Positions 1 to 8,256 of a stretch of DNA of 22,626 nucleotides are shown here, one piece after another. The DNA is from a virus. Under the pieces are notes generated by a model. The model did no database searches and had not been told where the DNA came from. It worked only from the letters and a program-made list of their open reading frames with translations. Position numbers and translations under genes: made by a program. The DNA lies in the IMG/VR virus record IMGVR_UViG_3300035703_000425, positions 1 to 22,626 of that record. One strand, 5' to 3'. How positions within the stretch are numbered: the first letter of the stretch is position 1; each line of letters begins with the position of its first letter.

Positions 1-1156
1 CATATTCTAATTCAGAATGTAAAATCATTGGAACCTGATCGCTGTAGTTTAGTTCTACAAGCACATAGGCTTCATTGTATTCTTTTGCAATTTTATGTAT
101 TACGTTTGGATATAATAAAACACTTATATCGTTATTTCTGTATTTTGCTACTAATTTGTATGGCGCTCCAGTTATATCTATCACGGTAAAAGCTGAGTAA
201 TCCTGCCCAACTCCCTCAGCAGTATCAGCTACTAAAACATAGGTATGTTTAGGCTCAGGTTTCTCATATACATCCAAACCATCTTTGGAAAGGATAGGAT
301 TGTTAAAGGACATTTGAGCAATCGTATCAGCACTAATTAGGGTTAAACTAGAGCCAAGGAAGTTACAAAGAACCTCTTGGTTAAACTTAACCTCACCGAG
401 AGTTGCTTTCTGCTCAGCTGCCCATTTCTCATCACGACCAGGTATTTTCCAATACGGAATGAATAGAGTTACAAATCCGTTTCGCCCTCTCTCAGCATCA
501 TTCCAAAACTTCCAAAAATGATTGTAGCCATAGGGAGTGCTACTTAAAAGAATCTTTGTTGTTTGACCAGCAGAAATCGTAGGATAAACCGATGTAAAAA
601 ACTCTTCAGCTACTGTGTTTGGGATAATGGCTGCTTCGTCAACATACAGTAAGTTTACGGATTTACCACGAATACCAGAACGACCAGTTGCAGCTGTAAA
701 TACTTTTGATCCGTTTTCTAATTCAATGTCACCTTTGTTCCAAGTTAGAACACCTTGCTGCATCCAATCAGGTAATCCCTCATACATTATCTGATAACGA
801 TCAAGAACTTCTCGAGCAGCATCCTTTTTGTTGGCAAGAATGGCTACGTTTTTATTTGGTTGAAATAGAGTATACCAAAGAATGTAGGCTGCAGAAGTAG
901 TAGTTTTGCCTTGCTGCCGACCCTCCATAAGAATAACTCTGCGATTCTCATGTATAACTTTAAGTTTTTCTTTTTGACAGTCGTATAATTTAAATAGCTG
1001 AAGACCGTGATCAAGAGTTACAATATAGCAATAGTTTTCTACGAAATAAATGGGGTCGGTAGAACATTTGACGTATTCTTGAATTTGCTCTGGTGTAAAC
1101 TGTACATTGACACCAGCTGCCTTTAGATTCGCATTTGAATTATATACTTGTGCCAT
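1..1156 (-). CDS. 17: Large terminase subunit (gp17-like), C-terminus beyond window
   Basis: This is the ATPase-nuclease motor that cuts concatemeric phage DNA and pumps it into the prohead through the portal. The frame is open for 385 codons from an ATG at 1156 and runs off the left edge, so the C-terminal part is missing. The ATPase half shows an adenine-binding-like stretch near residues 53-61 (QLFKLYDCQ), a Walker A at 79-86 (GRQQGKTT), a Walker B at 168-176 (NLLYVDEAA) and a coupling motif SST at 205-207. The nuclease half begins with VADTAEG around 309-315, whose Asp fits the first metal-binding acid of the RNase H-like fold, and VELN at 366-369 fits the second. The third acidic residue should lie outside the window. 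The N-terminal part before Walker A is shorter than in T4 gp17. A GAGGTG ribosome site sits just upstream, and gp15 ends 13 bases before the start. Confidence 0.95.
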   Translation of the reverse strand, partial: MAQVYNSNANLKAAGVNVQFTPEQIQEYVKCSTDPIYFVENYCYIVTLDHGLQLFKLYDCQKEKLKVIHENRRVILMEGRQQGKTTTSAAYILWYTLFQPNKNVAILANKKDAAREVLDRYQIMYEGLPDWMQQGVLTWNKGDIELENGSKVFTAATGRSGIRGKSVNLLYVDEAAIIPNTVAEEFFTSVYPTISAGQTTKILLSSTPYGYNHFWKFWNDAERGRNGFVTLFIPYWKIPGRDEKWAAEQKATLGEVKFNQEVLCNFLGSSLTLISADTIAQMSFNNPILSKDGLDVYEKPEPKHTYVLVADTAEGVGQDYSAFTVIDITGAPYKLVAKYRNNDISVLLYPNVIHKIAKEYNEAYVLVELNYSDQVPMILHSELEY

Positions 1157-1169
1157 AGCACCTCATTAA

Positions 1170-1919
1170 TTAGAGATCGTCGGTCCAGCTCTCATTTGTT
1201 ATCGTTACAGTTCCTGGGTCACCTTCTGCGGTATAAATTCTTGTCGCCTTTTGGAATTCTGGATCTTCACCGACGTTAGCAAATACAGTATCAATAACTC
1301 CAGTATTGGAGAGACCACCATATAAATTTAATTTTAATGTAAAATTGAGAGTATGGGTTACGAACCTACGAGTTTGAAAGTCGCCTTCGTAGTCATCCTG
1401 CACTGCCACGCTATTTAAAATTACAGGAACATCCTGCACTATGTTCATAGCTGGAACAGAATTAATCATTAGCGTATAATCTGGTGTAAAGGTTGGAAGA
1501 ATTTGCTCGATAATTTGCAAACCATCTTCCTGAGTTTTTGTTAAAACATAAAGAGCAATGTCAATGTTATAAGGGACTGGTGTGAACAAACTTTTCATAG
1601 TATCTTGGCTCGCATCAATGCAACGAACTTTATTCATTCTATTTGCTTTGCGCGCAGCATCATAATTATATCCAGTAATCTCGAAGGACAATCTTGGTAA
1701 TGTGGTATAAGTATTATTCTGTAAGTTTGGATCTGAATCTATTCTAACTATCCACTTTTCTTTTGGTGCATATGCTAGTGGAACTTGTAAACGCTGTATC
1801 GTTTGTCCACTTACAGAATCATCTTTTTTTCTATCGATGTAAATGTTACTAAAAAGACTACCGAAAGCAACGATAGTGCTTCTAATAATTCCGTGATAAA
1901 ATACTTTTCCGTCTAACAT
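1170..1919 (-). CDS. 15: Tail sheath stabiliser / tail terminator (gp15-like)
   Basis: The 249-residue product resembles T4 gp15 (272 aa as I recall), which forms a hexameric ring on top of the finished tail and docks it to the neck. Recognisable blocks are LFSNIYIDRK (22-31), VPLAYAPKEKW (46-56), LPRLSFEITGYNYDAARKAN (74-93) and an IIEQILPTFTPDY stretch (136-148), in the order and spacing expected for the family. The C-terminal 50 residues are less conserved. The start codon shares one base with the stop of the upstream 221-aa gene (TAATG), which suggests translational coupling. Its position directly after the neck genes and directly before gp17 matches T4 late gene order, except that no small terminase gene lies between. 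Confidence 0.92.
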   Translation of the reverse strand: MLDGKVFYHGIIRSTIVAFGSLFSNIYIDRKKDDSVSGQTIQRLQVPLAYAPKEKWIVRIDSDPNLQNNTYTTLPRLSFEITGYNYDAARKANRMNKVRCIDASQDTMKSLFTPVPYNIDIALYVLTKTQEDGLQIIEQILPTFTPDYTLMINSVPAMNIVQDVPVILNSVAVQDDYEGDFQTRRFVTHTLNFTLKLNLYGGLSNTGVIDTVFANVGEDPEFQKATRIYTAEGDPGTVTITNESWTDDL

Positions 1920-2584
1920 TACTTGAGTTCTTCAATAACGCAGTAAGCATCGCCTGCTGTTCCGACCGCTGGCATATTTCTTGCTATTACTGTTACTCTG
2001 TAAATTTTATGGAAACTAGCATCAGCGAGAACAAAGGTTAAAGTGTCGCCAACCGTAGCCAAATTTTGCACTAATTGATAGTTTGTATTATTCGCATTAA
2101 CAACTGCAGCGCCAGATAAAACATTTCCTGGATTTGGAGAAACTCTATATACACTGATCGATACATTATTAGATGGATTGCTATAATTATACTGTACATC
2201 TAATGTGCTGTTGTTATCTACAATCTTTATAGTAAGATTATCTCTAGTGGCATTTTGTTGTCCGACAACTATCGTAGCAGAACCACCATGTGTATTAGTA
2301 TCAGTTTCTGGAATAGTTGGTTTATTTGTTAGGTCATTATAAGAACCAGAAAACAGTGTTGGCTTATTTGTTAGATCTGCGTAAGAACCACTAAATGGAA
2401 CTGCCCATGACAGAATAGCTCCGTCTGTGGTTAGGTATCTTGCATTATTTCCAGTCTGCGAAGGAATTAAACCAGCATTGTATATCTCGGTAAAGTTCGC
2501 ATTTGTTTTAGTAAATGCAGTGCGGAGCGGATCACCTGTTCCGTCATTTGCTGCAGTTCCAATGTTAATAGTTTGTTTAGCCAT
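1919..2584 (-). CDS. Fibre-like virion protein inserted between gp14 and gp15
   Basis: The 221-residue product opens with a motif seen at the N-terminus of many phage virion and fibre proteins (INIGTAANDGTGDPLRTAF, about 6-24), probably a trimerisation or attachment segment. Two direct repeats of the fibre-shaft motif SYxDLTNKP follow at about residues 67-75 and 81-89. The rest, from about 97 on, is a beta-rich domain rich in Asn, Thr and Val, with no enzymatic motif. It starts one base after the gp14 stop and overlaps the gp15 start by one base, so it is embedded in the neck-gene operon. A collar, whisker or neck-associated fibre is a reasonable guess from position. The exact role is unknown, and a short side tail fibre is the main alternative. 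Confidence 0.75.
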   Translation of the reverse strand: MAKQTINIGTAANDGTGDPLRTAFTKTNANFTEIYNAGLIPSQTGNNARYLTTDGAILSWAVPFSGSYADLTNKPTLFSGSYNDLTNKPTIPETDTNTHGGSATIVVGQQNATRDNLTIKIVDNNSTLDVQYNYSNPSNNVSISVYRVSPNPGNVLSGAAVVNANNTNYQLVQNLATVGDTLTFVLADASFHKIYRVTVIARNMPAVGTAGDAYCVIEELK

Positions 2585-2585
2585 T

Positions 2586-3317
2586 TTAGTTTGTATCCGT
2601 AGTTACTTGATCTTCGTCAGCAGTAGTTCTGGTTGAATCTGCTCTGCCAAAATTATATGATGTTATAACTTCACCAAATGGGTTATCTGCGTTAAACAGA
2701 ACATCAACTGCCTCGCGCTTAAATTGATTGTTGTCACCAAAAGAATCAGAAGTTTCAACTTCTACATTCTTGGTAACATCAAATGTCTTAAGTTCTTCAA
2801 ATACATCAACCTCAGGTATATTTGTATCTAGTCTTTCAGAAGCATACTGGAAGAGTTCGACTTGAAGTTTGTAAACATATAATCTACCAAGTTGATAGAA
2901 TGGATCCTGATGTGTTACAAACTTAATCTCAAACAAACCTTTGGTCAATGGGAAGTAGAGAAGATCTCCCTCGCATGGGCGATTGGGGAGAATCGTAGTT
3001 CCATGGACTCCAATTAACTGATCCCAGCGTTTTCTTGCAACAGTAAGAGTTGCAGATTGCTCTAGCATTAATCCAAACTTCTGTATAAATGCACCTTGTC
3101 CCGCGAAGGAGTCAATATTATCAAAGTACATTTCAATTGGATAGCTGTTTTGAAATCTACTTAAACGATCTTCGCCAAGAATTTCATCTTTTGCTACCAA
3201 TTGCCTAGGAATGTAAAATAAATCCTTACCATAAATCTTCAAAGATTCAATGATGAGATCTTCAACAAGATTCTGCTCAGAAGTTGTTCCCTGAGTGAAG
3301 TAAGAATTTGTTGGCAT
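2586..3317 (-). CDS. 14: Neck protein (gp14-like)
   Basis: The 243-residue product matches T4 gp14 (about 256 aa), a neck component that with gp13 closes the filled head and forms the docking site for the tail. Blocks in family order are DLFYIPRQLVAKDEILGED (32-50), an FAGQGAFIQKFGLML segment (71-85), EGDLLYFPLTKGLFEIKFV (116-134) and DPFYQLGRLYVYKLQVELF (138-156). The C-terminal third is acidic and polar. The start at 3317 is supported by an AGGA ribosome site that lies inside the last codons of gp13 (Leu-Gly-stop). The gap to gp13 is two bases, so the two neck proteins are translated in step. Confidence 0.93.
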   Translation of the reverse strand: MPTNSYFTQGTTSEQNLVEDLIIESLKIYGKDLFYIPRQLVAKDEILGEDRLSRFQNSYPIEMYFDNIDSFAGQGAFIQKFGLMLEQSATLTVARKRWDQLIGVHGTTILPNRPCEGDLLYFPLTKGLFEIKFVTHQDPFYQLGRLYVYKLQVELFQYASERLDTNIPEVDVFEELKTFDVTKNVEVETSDSFGDNNQFKREAVDVLFNADNPFGEVITSYNFGRADSTRTTADEDQVTTDTN

Positions 3318-3319
3318 AA

Positions 3320-4285
3320 TTATCCTAAGAAGAACTCAAGTGGAGCAGACTTGGTCATTAACTCATCTTCAAGTTCTTTAATTTCTGTAGTTGCTTCGTC
3401 GTATAATTTATCACCATCAAGTGTTACGCCACCTGGTAATTGAATGCCTGAAAACTTTTTAAGATTTGTTCCCCACTGCTTTTTAAACTTTGCAGTTACG
3501 TAATGTTTGAGCCAGAGTTCATCCCATACTTTGGAATACTCTGCTGGGTCTAGTGCACGATAGCACTCAACAACAATAAAGTCGCCAAGCGCAACATCAG
3601 ACTCCCAGTTAACATCTAAGAATAATTTGTTCTGACGACGATTAAATCTAAATTGTGGGTGACCATTTAACTCTAAGTCTAGCAGAGCCAAATGCGACAT
3701 AACTGTTTTGTAGTAAATGATCGATGTGGATGTCAGATCGTAAAGATCGTTCAAACGCAACTGATATTGCAGATCAAATAGATTTTTTGAAGACGATGCT
3801 TGGCTGAATGGAAGAATACGAACCACGCCATAAACTGCATCTGGAATATCAATGTATCTTTTATCGTATGCGCCCAGTGTAACTGCTGGTGTTCCAAGAG
3901 TTGCAGTTACGTTACTGTTTGCACCACGAATTGTTTCGCCGACAGCGAATGTTCCAGTTACGTTTTTAACCAGAAGTGTGTTGCCAGAAGAAGTGCGGCT
4001 AGTTTCTTTTACACAAGTAGCAGTAGCACCAGAAGTTAATCCTGTTACTATTTCAGGAACTGCAAAATTCTGTGCGTTGTTTGTTGTAAGTTTAAGTTCA
4101 GAAGCACTAATCAAATGCTTCATGTAAACTTTCTCAATACCATCTGGATGATACAGTCTCCAATACTCTAAAGATTCGTCAATACGATCTTCTAACTGAG
4201 TATCATCTACGTTAATCTCAAGAACAGGTTTACCTAGTTCTCTGAGACAGTACTGTTTTAGTTGTTCTCTTGTTGTTACTGGCAT
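3320..4285 (-). CDS. 13: Neck protein (gp13-like) with an internal beta-rich insertion
   Basis: The 321-residue product resembles T4 gp13 (309 aa), the head-completion protein that works with gp14. The N-terminal helix-rich block (residues 1-60, with LKQYCLRELGKP and DRIDESLEYW) and the C-terminal block (about 190-321, with LALLDLELNGHPQFRFN, RALDPAEYSKVWDELWLKHY and FKKQWGTNLKKF) look like the conserved core. Residues about 77-138 differ in character: they are Thr/Gly/Val-rich with TSGATAT, then NVTGTF and GETIRG, a composition typical of small beta modules in phage decoration and fibre proteins. I read this as an insertion. An AAAGGA ribosome site and an AATAAATA late-promoter box precede the gene, so it probably heads a transcript through gp14, the 221-aa gene, gp15 and gp17. 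Confidence 0.92.
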   Translation of the reverse strand: MPVTTREQLKQYCLRELGKPVLEINVDDTQLEDRIDESLEYWRLYHPDGIEKVYMKHLISASELKLTTNNAQNFAVPEIVTGLTSGATATCVKETSRTSSGNTLLVKNVTGTFAVGETIRGANSNVTATLGTPAVTLGAYDKRYIDIPDAVYGVVRILPFSQASSSKNLFDLQYQLRLNDLYDLTSTSIIYYKTVMSHLALLDLELNGHPQFRFNRRQNKLFLDVNWESDVALGDFIVVECYRALDPAEYSKVWDELWLKHYVTAKFKKQWGTNLKKFSGIQLPGGVTLDGDKLYDEATTEIKELEDELMTKSAPLEFFLG

Positions 4286-4304
4286 GGAATGAATCCTTTT
4301 TCTT

Positions 4305-4312
4305 TATTTATT
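4305..4312 (-). promoter_or_regulatory. Late-promoter-like box upstream of gp13
   Basis: On the minus strand the 85-base gap between the 230-aa gene and gp13 contains AATAAATA, close to the T4 late consensus TATAAATA. With T4 geometry, transcription would start about six bases downstream near 4299, giving a roughly 14-base leader that still contains the AAAGGA ribosome site of gp13. This is the largest intergenic gap in the window, which strengthens the call. No other convincing element or hairpin terminator was seen in the gap. Confidence 0.65.
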
Positions 4313-4370
4313 CTGCTATTATTTTAGGATATTTTTCTGTAGCCTATTCGCGTTTGACATCTATATTCCT

Positions 4371-5063
4371 TTAGAAGAACCAAACCTGCTTCTTAGTTAC
4401 AGGCACTCCATTATAATCATACAACTGACTTCCTGGACCAGTTACAAATGACGTATTTGGATACTGTGAAAATCCGTTTGTTATATTTAATATATTATTT
4501 TCTGACTGAATCAACAACTCGCCTCTAACTTGAGCCTGGAAATACAATAATGTTGCATTTACGTCATTAAGCCAAGTAGCATTGATGTAGTTATTATCTA
4601 CATCTACATAAATTATATCTCTATTCTCATTGTATATTATTTCTGGAGACACTACCTGATAGTCTAATCCATCAAACCCCAGTTCTTCACCTATCATCAT
4701 ATATGTATCTGTTCGTTTTCTGGGTATATCTTGTACTAAGTCTATAAAAAGGAAACCAGAAACTGTTGCACTATTTGGTTCATAGTTTAAGGAATCACTC
4801 AACTCATACGTATTAAGATCTGCAGTTATCATTAGATCAGTATAGTAATTATAATAAATGTCTGGCGAATATACACTTATAGAAAGTAGACCCATATCTG
4901 GAGTAGTGACAGCATTTGCAAAATTAAAATCTAGTTCGTCTTCAATTGTATTGTCTCGTCCAAAAATAAAAACATCACCATGGAAAACATCCATGTTATC
5001 GTCCATAGTGAGGCTGCCCTCACTAATTTCAAAATTTAGGTCTACTGAATAAGGATAGTACAT
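4371..5063 (-). CDS. Unknown protein, probable virion component, aromatic C-terminus
   Basis: I do not recognise this 230-residue protein. It is acidic and rich in Asp, Asn, Tyr and Ile, has no signal peptide or membrane segment, and shows no catalytic motif. The composition suggests a beta-rich structural protein. It ends in KKQVWFF, an exposed aromatic tail that could serve as a contact or assembly point. The start lies two bases after the stop of the 735-aa adhesin-like gene, so it is probably co-translated with it and may be a partner protein. The equivalent position in the neighbouring cassette is held by the 208-aa gene at 8257-8883, which does not look similar in sequence but also ends in an aromatic stretch (AFWS). 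Confidence 0.7.
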   Translation of the reverse strand: MYYPYSVDLNFEISEGSLTMDDNMDVFHGDVFIFGRDNTIEDELDFNFANAVTTPDMGLLSISVYSPDIYYNYYTDLMITADLNTYELSDSLNYEPNSATVSGFLFIDLVQDIPRKRTDTYMMIGEELGFDGLDYQVVSPEIIYNENRDIIYVDVDNNYINATWLNDVNATLLYFQAQVRGELLIQSENNILNITNGFSQYPNTSFVTGPGSQLYDYNGVPVTKKQVWFF

Positions 5064-5064
5064 T

Positions 5065-7272
5065 TTATGAACTAATTACAGAACCTATAATTTTGCCACC
5101 ATTAGCACCTACTACTCTAATTGCAACGCTAGTATCCGCGCTGGCTGAAGTGGTAATAGTTTTAGAAACTGTTCCATCAGAAAATTGAAGTCCTGGCAAC
5201 CCTGTAGTGCTAATAATGCTTAATGCTACACTCTTTGCTACTCTATTTCCAAGATAATCATACACATTAACATTAATTGTGGAGTTAATTGTAGTTCCTT
5301 GGTAAGTAAACGAAGTTGCTCCAGGTGTAGTAATACTTACTGTTTGCGCTACATCTGCTGTAATAACATCGATATAATTACCAAAACAATCATTAGTTAC
5401 TGCAACATCAGTATCAAATACCTGAGTACACCATCTACCATCTTTATCTTTAAATAGACGGGCAGCATTGTAAGACATTAACGAACGTAACTGATATAAT
5501 CCACTAGTTTCATTTAATGAGAAGATAGCATCAAAGTTTGTAGAAGAGCCGACATATAACTGTCTCCAGTTTGTATCCATTGGGCAGAAATATCTTGGAG
5601 TCCATGTTGCAGTTTCAAATTTACCCAAGTATGTAGCAGTTGAAGTTCCATCATTCAATGTCCAGCTATAAACAACAAACATAGAACCAGCTCCACCCTG
5701 CGAAGAAAATCCATTCGCAGCAGTAATATATCCACCAGCATTAGTATTGTAAATACCTAGATGCAGACGCTTGACGCTATTGCTATCGATACTATACCAT
5801 ATACGGTTTGCAGTAGATCTTCTGTGATTTGAATTGTTAAATGTTGAGTTTGCAGTAGCATTATGACCCATAGCAGCATAAAACTCTTGGGCTTGTTGCG
5901 TGGTCATTGTATTTGTATACAAAGTTTGCGTATCTACTTGAGTAGATAAATTAATATTAGTTCTGTAAATATTAATGCCTTGTGCTGCTGCGTCTGCGCC
6001 AGTAAATGACATCATATAATAACGATAGTTAGATTCATCATCTAAATCTGGCTGCGAAGGAACTACAATACCACTTACACCTTTTTTATAATTTTCTAAT
6101 ACAGTTGTAGTTGAAGTGCCAAAATTAACGACTTTAAGTGATAATCGATCTACGTTATCTACGCTGGTATCAACACCTTGAATTCCACCATTGCCTGAAT
6201 TGTGATGCAAATAATAAAGATGATTAGCTGTTCGTTTAATAAAAATACGAACGCCATAATCAAATGTTCCTACATTGTGAGCGTGACTAGGATATCCACC
6301 ATGAATAAATTCTGTTCTATTATTGTTGTTGCTAATTGGACTTCCTATTGTAACTGCAAATTTAGTATTTACACCACTCCCATATATTTCGCTGTCTAGT
6401 CGTTGAACTGTAGTATTTTCTACTGTTCCATGTCTTAGTGCGTTTTGAAATCCTACTTGGGTCGATGCAGCAAAATTTGCAGTGTTAGTAGCAGGATATG
6501 CATATCCAGAGGTGGTGCCAGCGGTAAAATTATTAGTAACTGAATACGTATAAGTAGAACTTAAAGTATTTCCATAAAGAGCCTCATTATATGAATTAGT
6601 ATAAATGGCAGAAGTTGAGTTATTATTAGCTGTTGCATATCCACCAACCCTCATCAGAGTTTTAGGATAAAAATATGTATATGTTCCAGATGGGGATTCT
6701 ACAGGAATGAATTGATTCCACGCAGATTCAGAAGATAATATAGGTTTAACAGTTCCACCACTAATTGTTGTTGTAGTCAGAGAAACTGATGAATCTCCGC
6801 CAGAAACACCACCTGTTGTTGCCTCTCCAGTTGTTGAATTTACAACCGATACGTTACTTGGAACAACACACAGATTCTTAAAGAACCAATTACCATATGA
6901 ATTTTTTTGGGTACCATAAGAATAGAATGTATTTAAATTATACTCTGCAGACCATCTACTACCTAACAAATCATAGTTGTTTCCAACATGAGAAGGTTCA
7001 AAAATTTGTTGTGCAGCAATAATTCCAATATATTTGGATCCTAGCGGTACAACACTATTATCTTGACTGCTACCAGCAGTTATATTTAATGCAGATGAAG
7101 CAGCGACAGTGTCATAAACAGGATTCATTGAAATAGCATTAGGTACTGCATTTCCTGTCGTCGCGTCAAATCTCTGACCATTAAACACAAAGTTTGTTCC
7201 TTTGTATCCATAGTAAATAATCTGATCTTTTGTTAGAAGATTACCTAGTTTTCTGTTGTAAAATTTTGCCAT
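5065..7272 (-). CDS. Large adhesin-like virion protein with Ig-like C-terminal domain (cassette copy B)
   Basis: The 735-residue product is rich in Asn, Ser, Thr and aromatic residues and looks like an extracellular virion protein. The N-terminus (KFYNRKLGNLL) may be an attachment segment. The centre contains many short beta-type segments with Trp/Tyr, compatible with a beta-propeller or beta-solenoid, but I cannot assign a family. Residues about 641-735 form an Ig-like domain of the bacterial type (FTYQG, then VNVYDYLGNRVAKS, then TTSASADTSVAI). Several blocks match the 571-aa protein at 8883-10598: FYAAMGHN versus FYASMGYD, the TPRYF and MPRNF region, and the Ig domain. The two are therefore paralogues. 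A ribosome site AGGA precedes the start. Receptor or surface-glycan binding is inference. Confidence 0.8.
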   Translation of the reverse strand: MAKFYNRKLGNLLTKDQIIYYGYKGTNFVFNGQRFDATTGNAVPNAISMNPVYDTVAASSALNITAGSSQDNSVVPLGSKYIGIIAAQQIFEPSHVGNNYDLLGSRWSAEYNLNTFYSYGTQKNSYGNWFFKNLCVVPSNVSVVNSTTGEATTGGVSGGDSSVSLTTTTISGGTVKPILSSESAWNQFIPVESPSGTYTYFYPKTLMRVGGYATANNNSTSAIYTNSYNEALYGNTLSSTYTYSVTNNFTAGTTSGYAYPATNTANFAASTQVGFQNALRHGTVENTTVQRLDSEIYGSGVNTKFAVTIGSPISNNNNRTEFIHGGYPSHAHNVGTFDYGVRIFIKRTANHLYYLHHNSGNGGIQGVDTSVDNVDRLSLKVVNFGTSTTTVLENYKKGVSGIVVPSQPDLDDESNYRYYMMSFTGADAAAQGINIYRTNINLSTQVDTQTLYTNTMTTQQAQEFYAAMGHNATANSTFNNSNHRRSTANRIWYSIDSNSVKRLHLGIYNTNAGGYITAANGFSSQGGAGSMFVVYSWTLNDGTSTATYLGKFETATWTPRYFCPMDTNWRQLYVGSSTNFDAIFSLNETSGLYQLRSLMSYNAARLFKDKDGRWCTQVFDTDVAVTNDCFGNYIDVITADVAQTVSITTPGATSFTYQGTTINSTINVNVYDYLGNRVAKSVALSIISTTGLPGLQFSDGTVSKTITTSASADTSVAIRVVGANGGKIIGSVISS

Positions 7273-7276
7273 TTTA

Positions 7277-7513
7277 TTATTCCTGTGGAGTTATGTCTTC
7301 TGCTGGGACATCAACTATTTGATCTTCGTCAACTGGTTGATTATTTTCTGGTAAAAATTGTGGGTATGCGCTACCTAACCATTGCAATGCTTCTTGCTCA
7401 TTAGCCCATTCTGCTTTGCTATTAAATGGATTAAATGGTTGATGTAAAACAACAGAATTAGTTTCTGAATCAACCACTTGAATTATTTTATTCTGGAATG
7501 TAAACTGATACAT
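7277..7513 (-). CDS. Small HQPF/WANE-motif protein (cassette copy B)
   Basis: This 78-residue protein carries HQPFNPF at 24-30 and EWANEQEALQW at 35-45, followed by an acidic Gln/Asp/Glu-rich tail. The 63-aa protein at 10600-10791 has the same pair of motifs at the same spacing (HQPFKP, then AWANEAEALAWW), and both sit directly upstream of a large adhesin-like gene. I do not know a characterised function. A dedicated folding or assembly helper for the following adhesin is a plausible inference from size, acidity and gene order. A small virion protein is the alternative. The gene has a clear GGAG ribosome site, lies 11 bases after the preceding gene and 4 bases before the next one. Confidence 0.75.
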   Translation of the reverse strand: MYQFTFQNKIIQVVDSETNSVVLHQPFNPFNSKAEWANEQEALQWLGSAYPQFLPENNQPVDEDQIVDVPAEDITPQE

Positions 7514-7524
7514 TTTATTCTCCG

Positions 7525-8241
7525 TTACGTTGCTGTATATAAAAATGATACATAAAGATCTTGTGCTCCAATACCATCGTTTAACACGTCTACAGTTATA
7601 TAATCATTAGCGCCTACGCTTATGTCTGTATTATTTTCTACAGGAATTGTGTTTCCAATAGTTAGTTGGTATTGTGATACGCCATTTTTTGACACAGCAA
7701 CAATAACTGATGTTTGACCAGCAGTCAATAATCTTGCTATGCACTTATCAATTGTAATGTTTTGAACAGGATACCAGCGTGTTGAAGAATTGGTAGAAAC
7801 TGTTCCCTGTAAATAACTTGTAGCTACTCTTTGTCCACCCCCTCCAGTGCTTTGTGCAGCTATAGTTATAGTATCATTAGCTGCATCAGTAGTAATTGTA
7901 ACATTCGAACCAGCCACCAAAGTTAACGTATCGCTAGTGTTATCAGCGATTACACTAGACTGTCCAGATACTGCAATACTACTAAATGTATTTGCTGTTG
8001 CATTACCAGAAATAGTAATTGTATCAGTAGTAGAATTGGTAGTTAGAGTTATCCCAGTTCCAGCCACCAAAGTTAACGTATCATTTGTACCGTCAGCAAC
8101 TACATTAGATTGTCCGTCTATTGTTATAGTAGAAAAAGAATTGCCTCCTGCACCTAAAACAGTAATTCCAGAAAGTTCTGTATTGGCAGTATCGTAAGTT
8201 ATATCTCTGGCGAATTTTGCTAGTTCTTTTGCGTTTGACAT
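7525..8241 (-). CDS. Fibre protein with two internal repeats and RWYP-type C-terminal domain (cassette copy B)
   Basis: The 238-residue product has a short N-terminal region (NAKELAKFARDI), then two roughly 50-residue tandem repeats (about 36-85 and 86-134), each with FS.I...GQS.V.AD, DTLTLVAG and DTITI blocks. A glycine run (about 133-136) leads into a C-terminal domain at about 141-238. This domain has RWYP (155-158), NITIDKCIAR, a VAVSKNG stretch and ANDYITVDV, a beta-sandwich-like tip found at the ends of many phage fibres. The same domain ends the 229-aa protein at 10803-11492. The repeats suggest a shaft with a binding or trimerising tip. An AAGGA ribosome site precedes the start. Confidence 0.8.
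   Translation of the reverse strand: MSNAKELAKFARDITYDTANTELSGITVLGAGGNSFSTITIDGQSNVVADGTNDTLTLVAGTGITLTTNSTTDTITISGNATANTFSSIAVSGQSSVIADNTSDTLTLVAGSNVTITTDAANDTITIAAQSTGGGGQRVATSYLQGTVSTNSSTRWYPVQNITIDKCIARLLTAGQTSVIVAVSKNGVSQYQLTIGNTIPVENNTDISVGANDYITVDVLNDGIGAQDLYVSFLYTAT
7910..8082 (-). repeat. Pair of 23-bp exact direct repeats 150 bp apart
   Basis: Bases 7910-7932 and 8060-8082 are identical over 23 positions. They encode the TLTLVAG part of the two tandem protein repeats in the 238-aa fibre gene. The flanking sequence is diverged, so the repeat may be kept by protein constraint or by recent unequal recombination. Confidence 0.85.
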
Positions 8242-8256
8242 TCTATTCCTTGATCT

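Noticed and set aside
706-900. Plus-strand 64-codon open frame inside the terminase region
   Set aside because: It overlaps the ATPase part of gp17, has no ribosome site and has no recognisable content.
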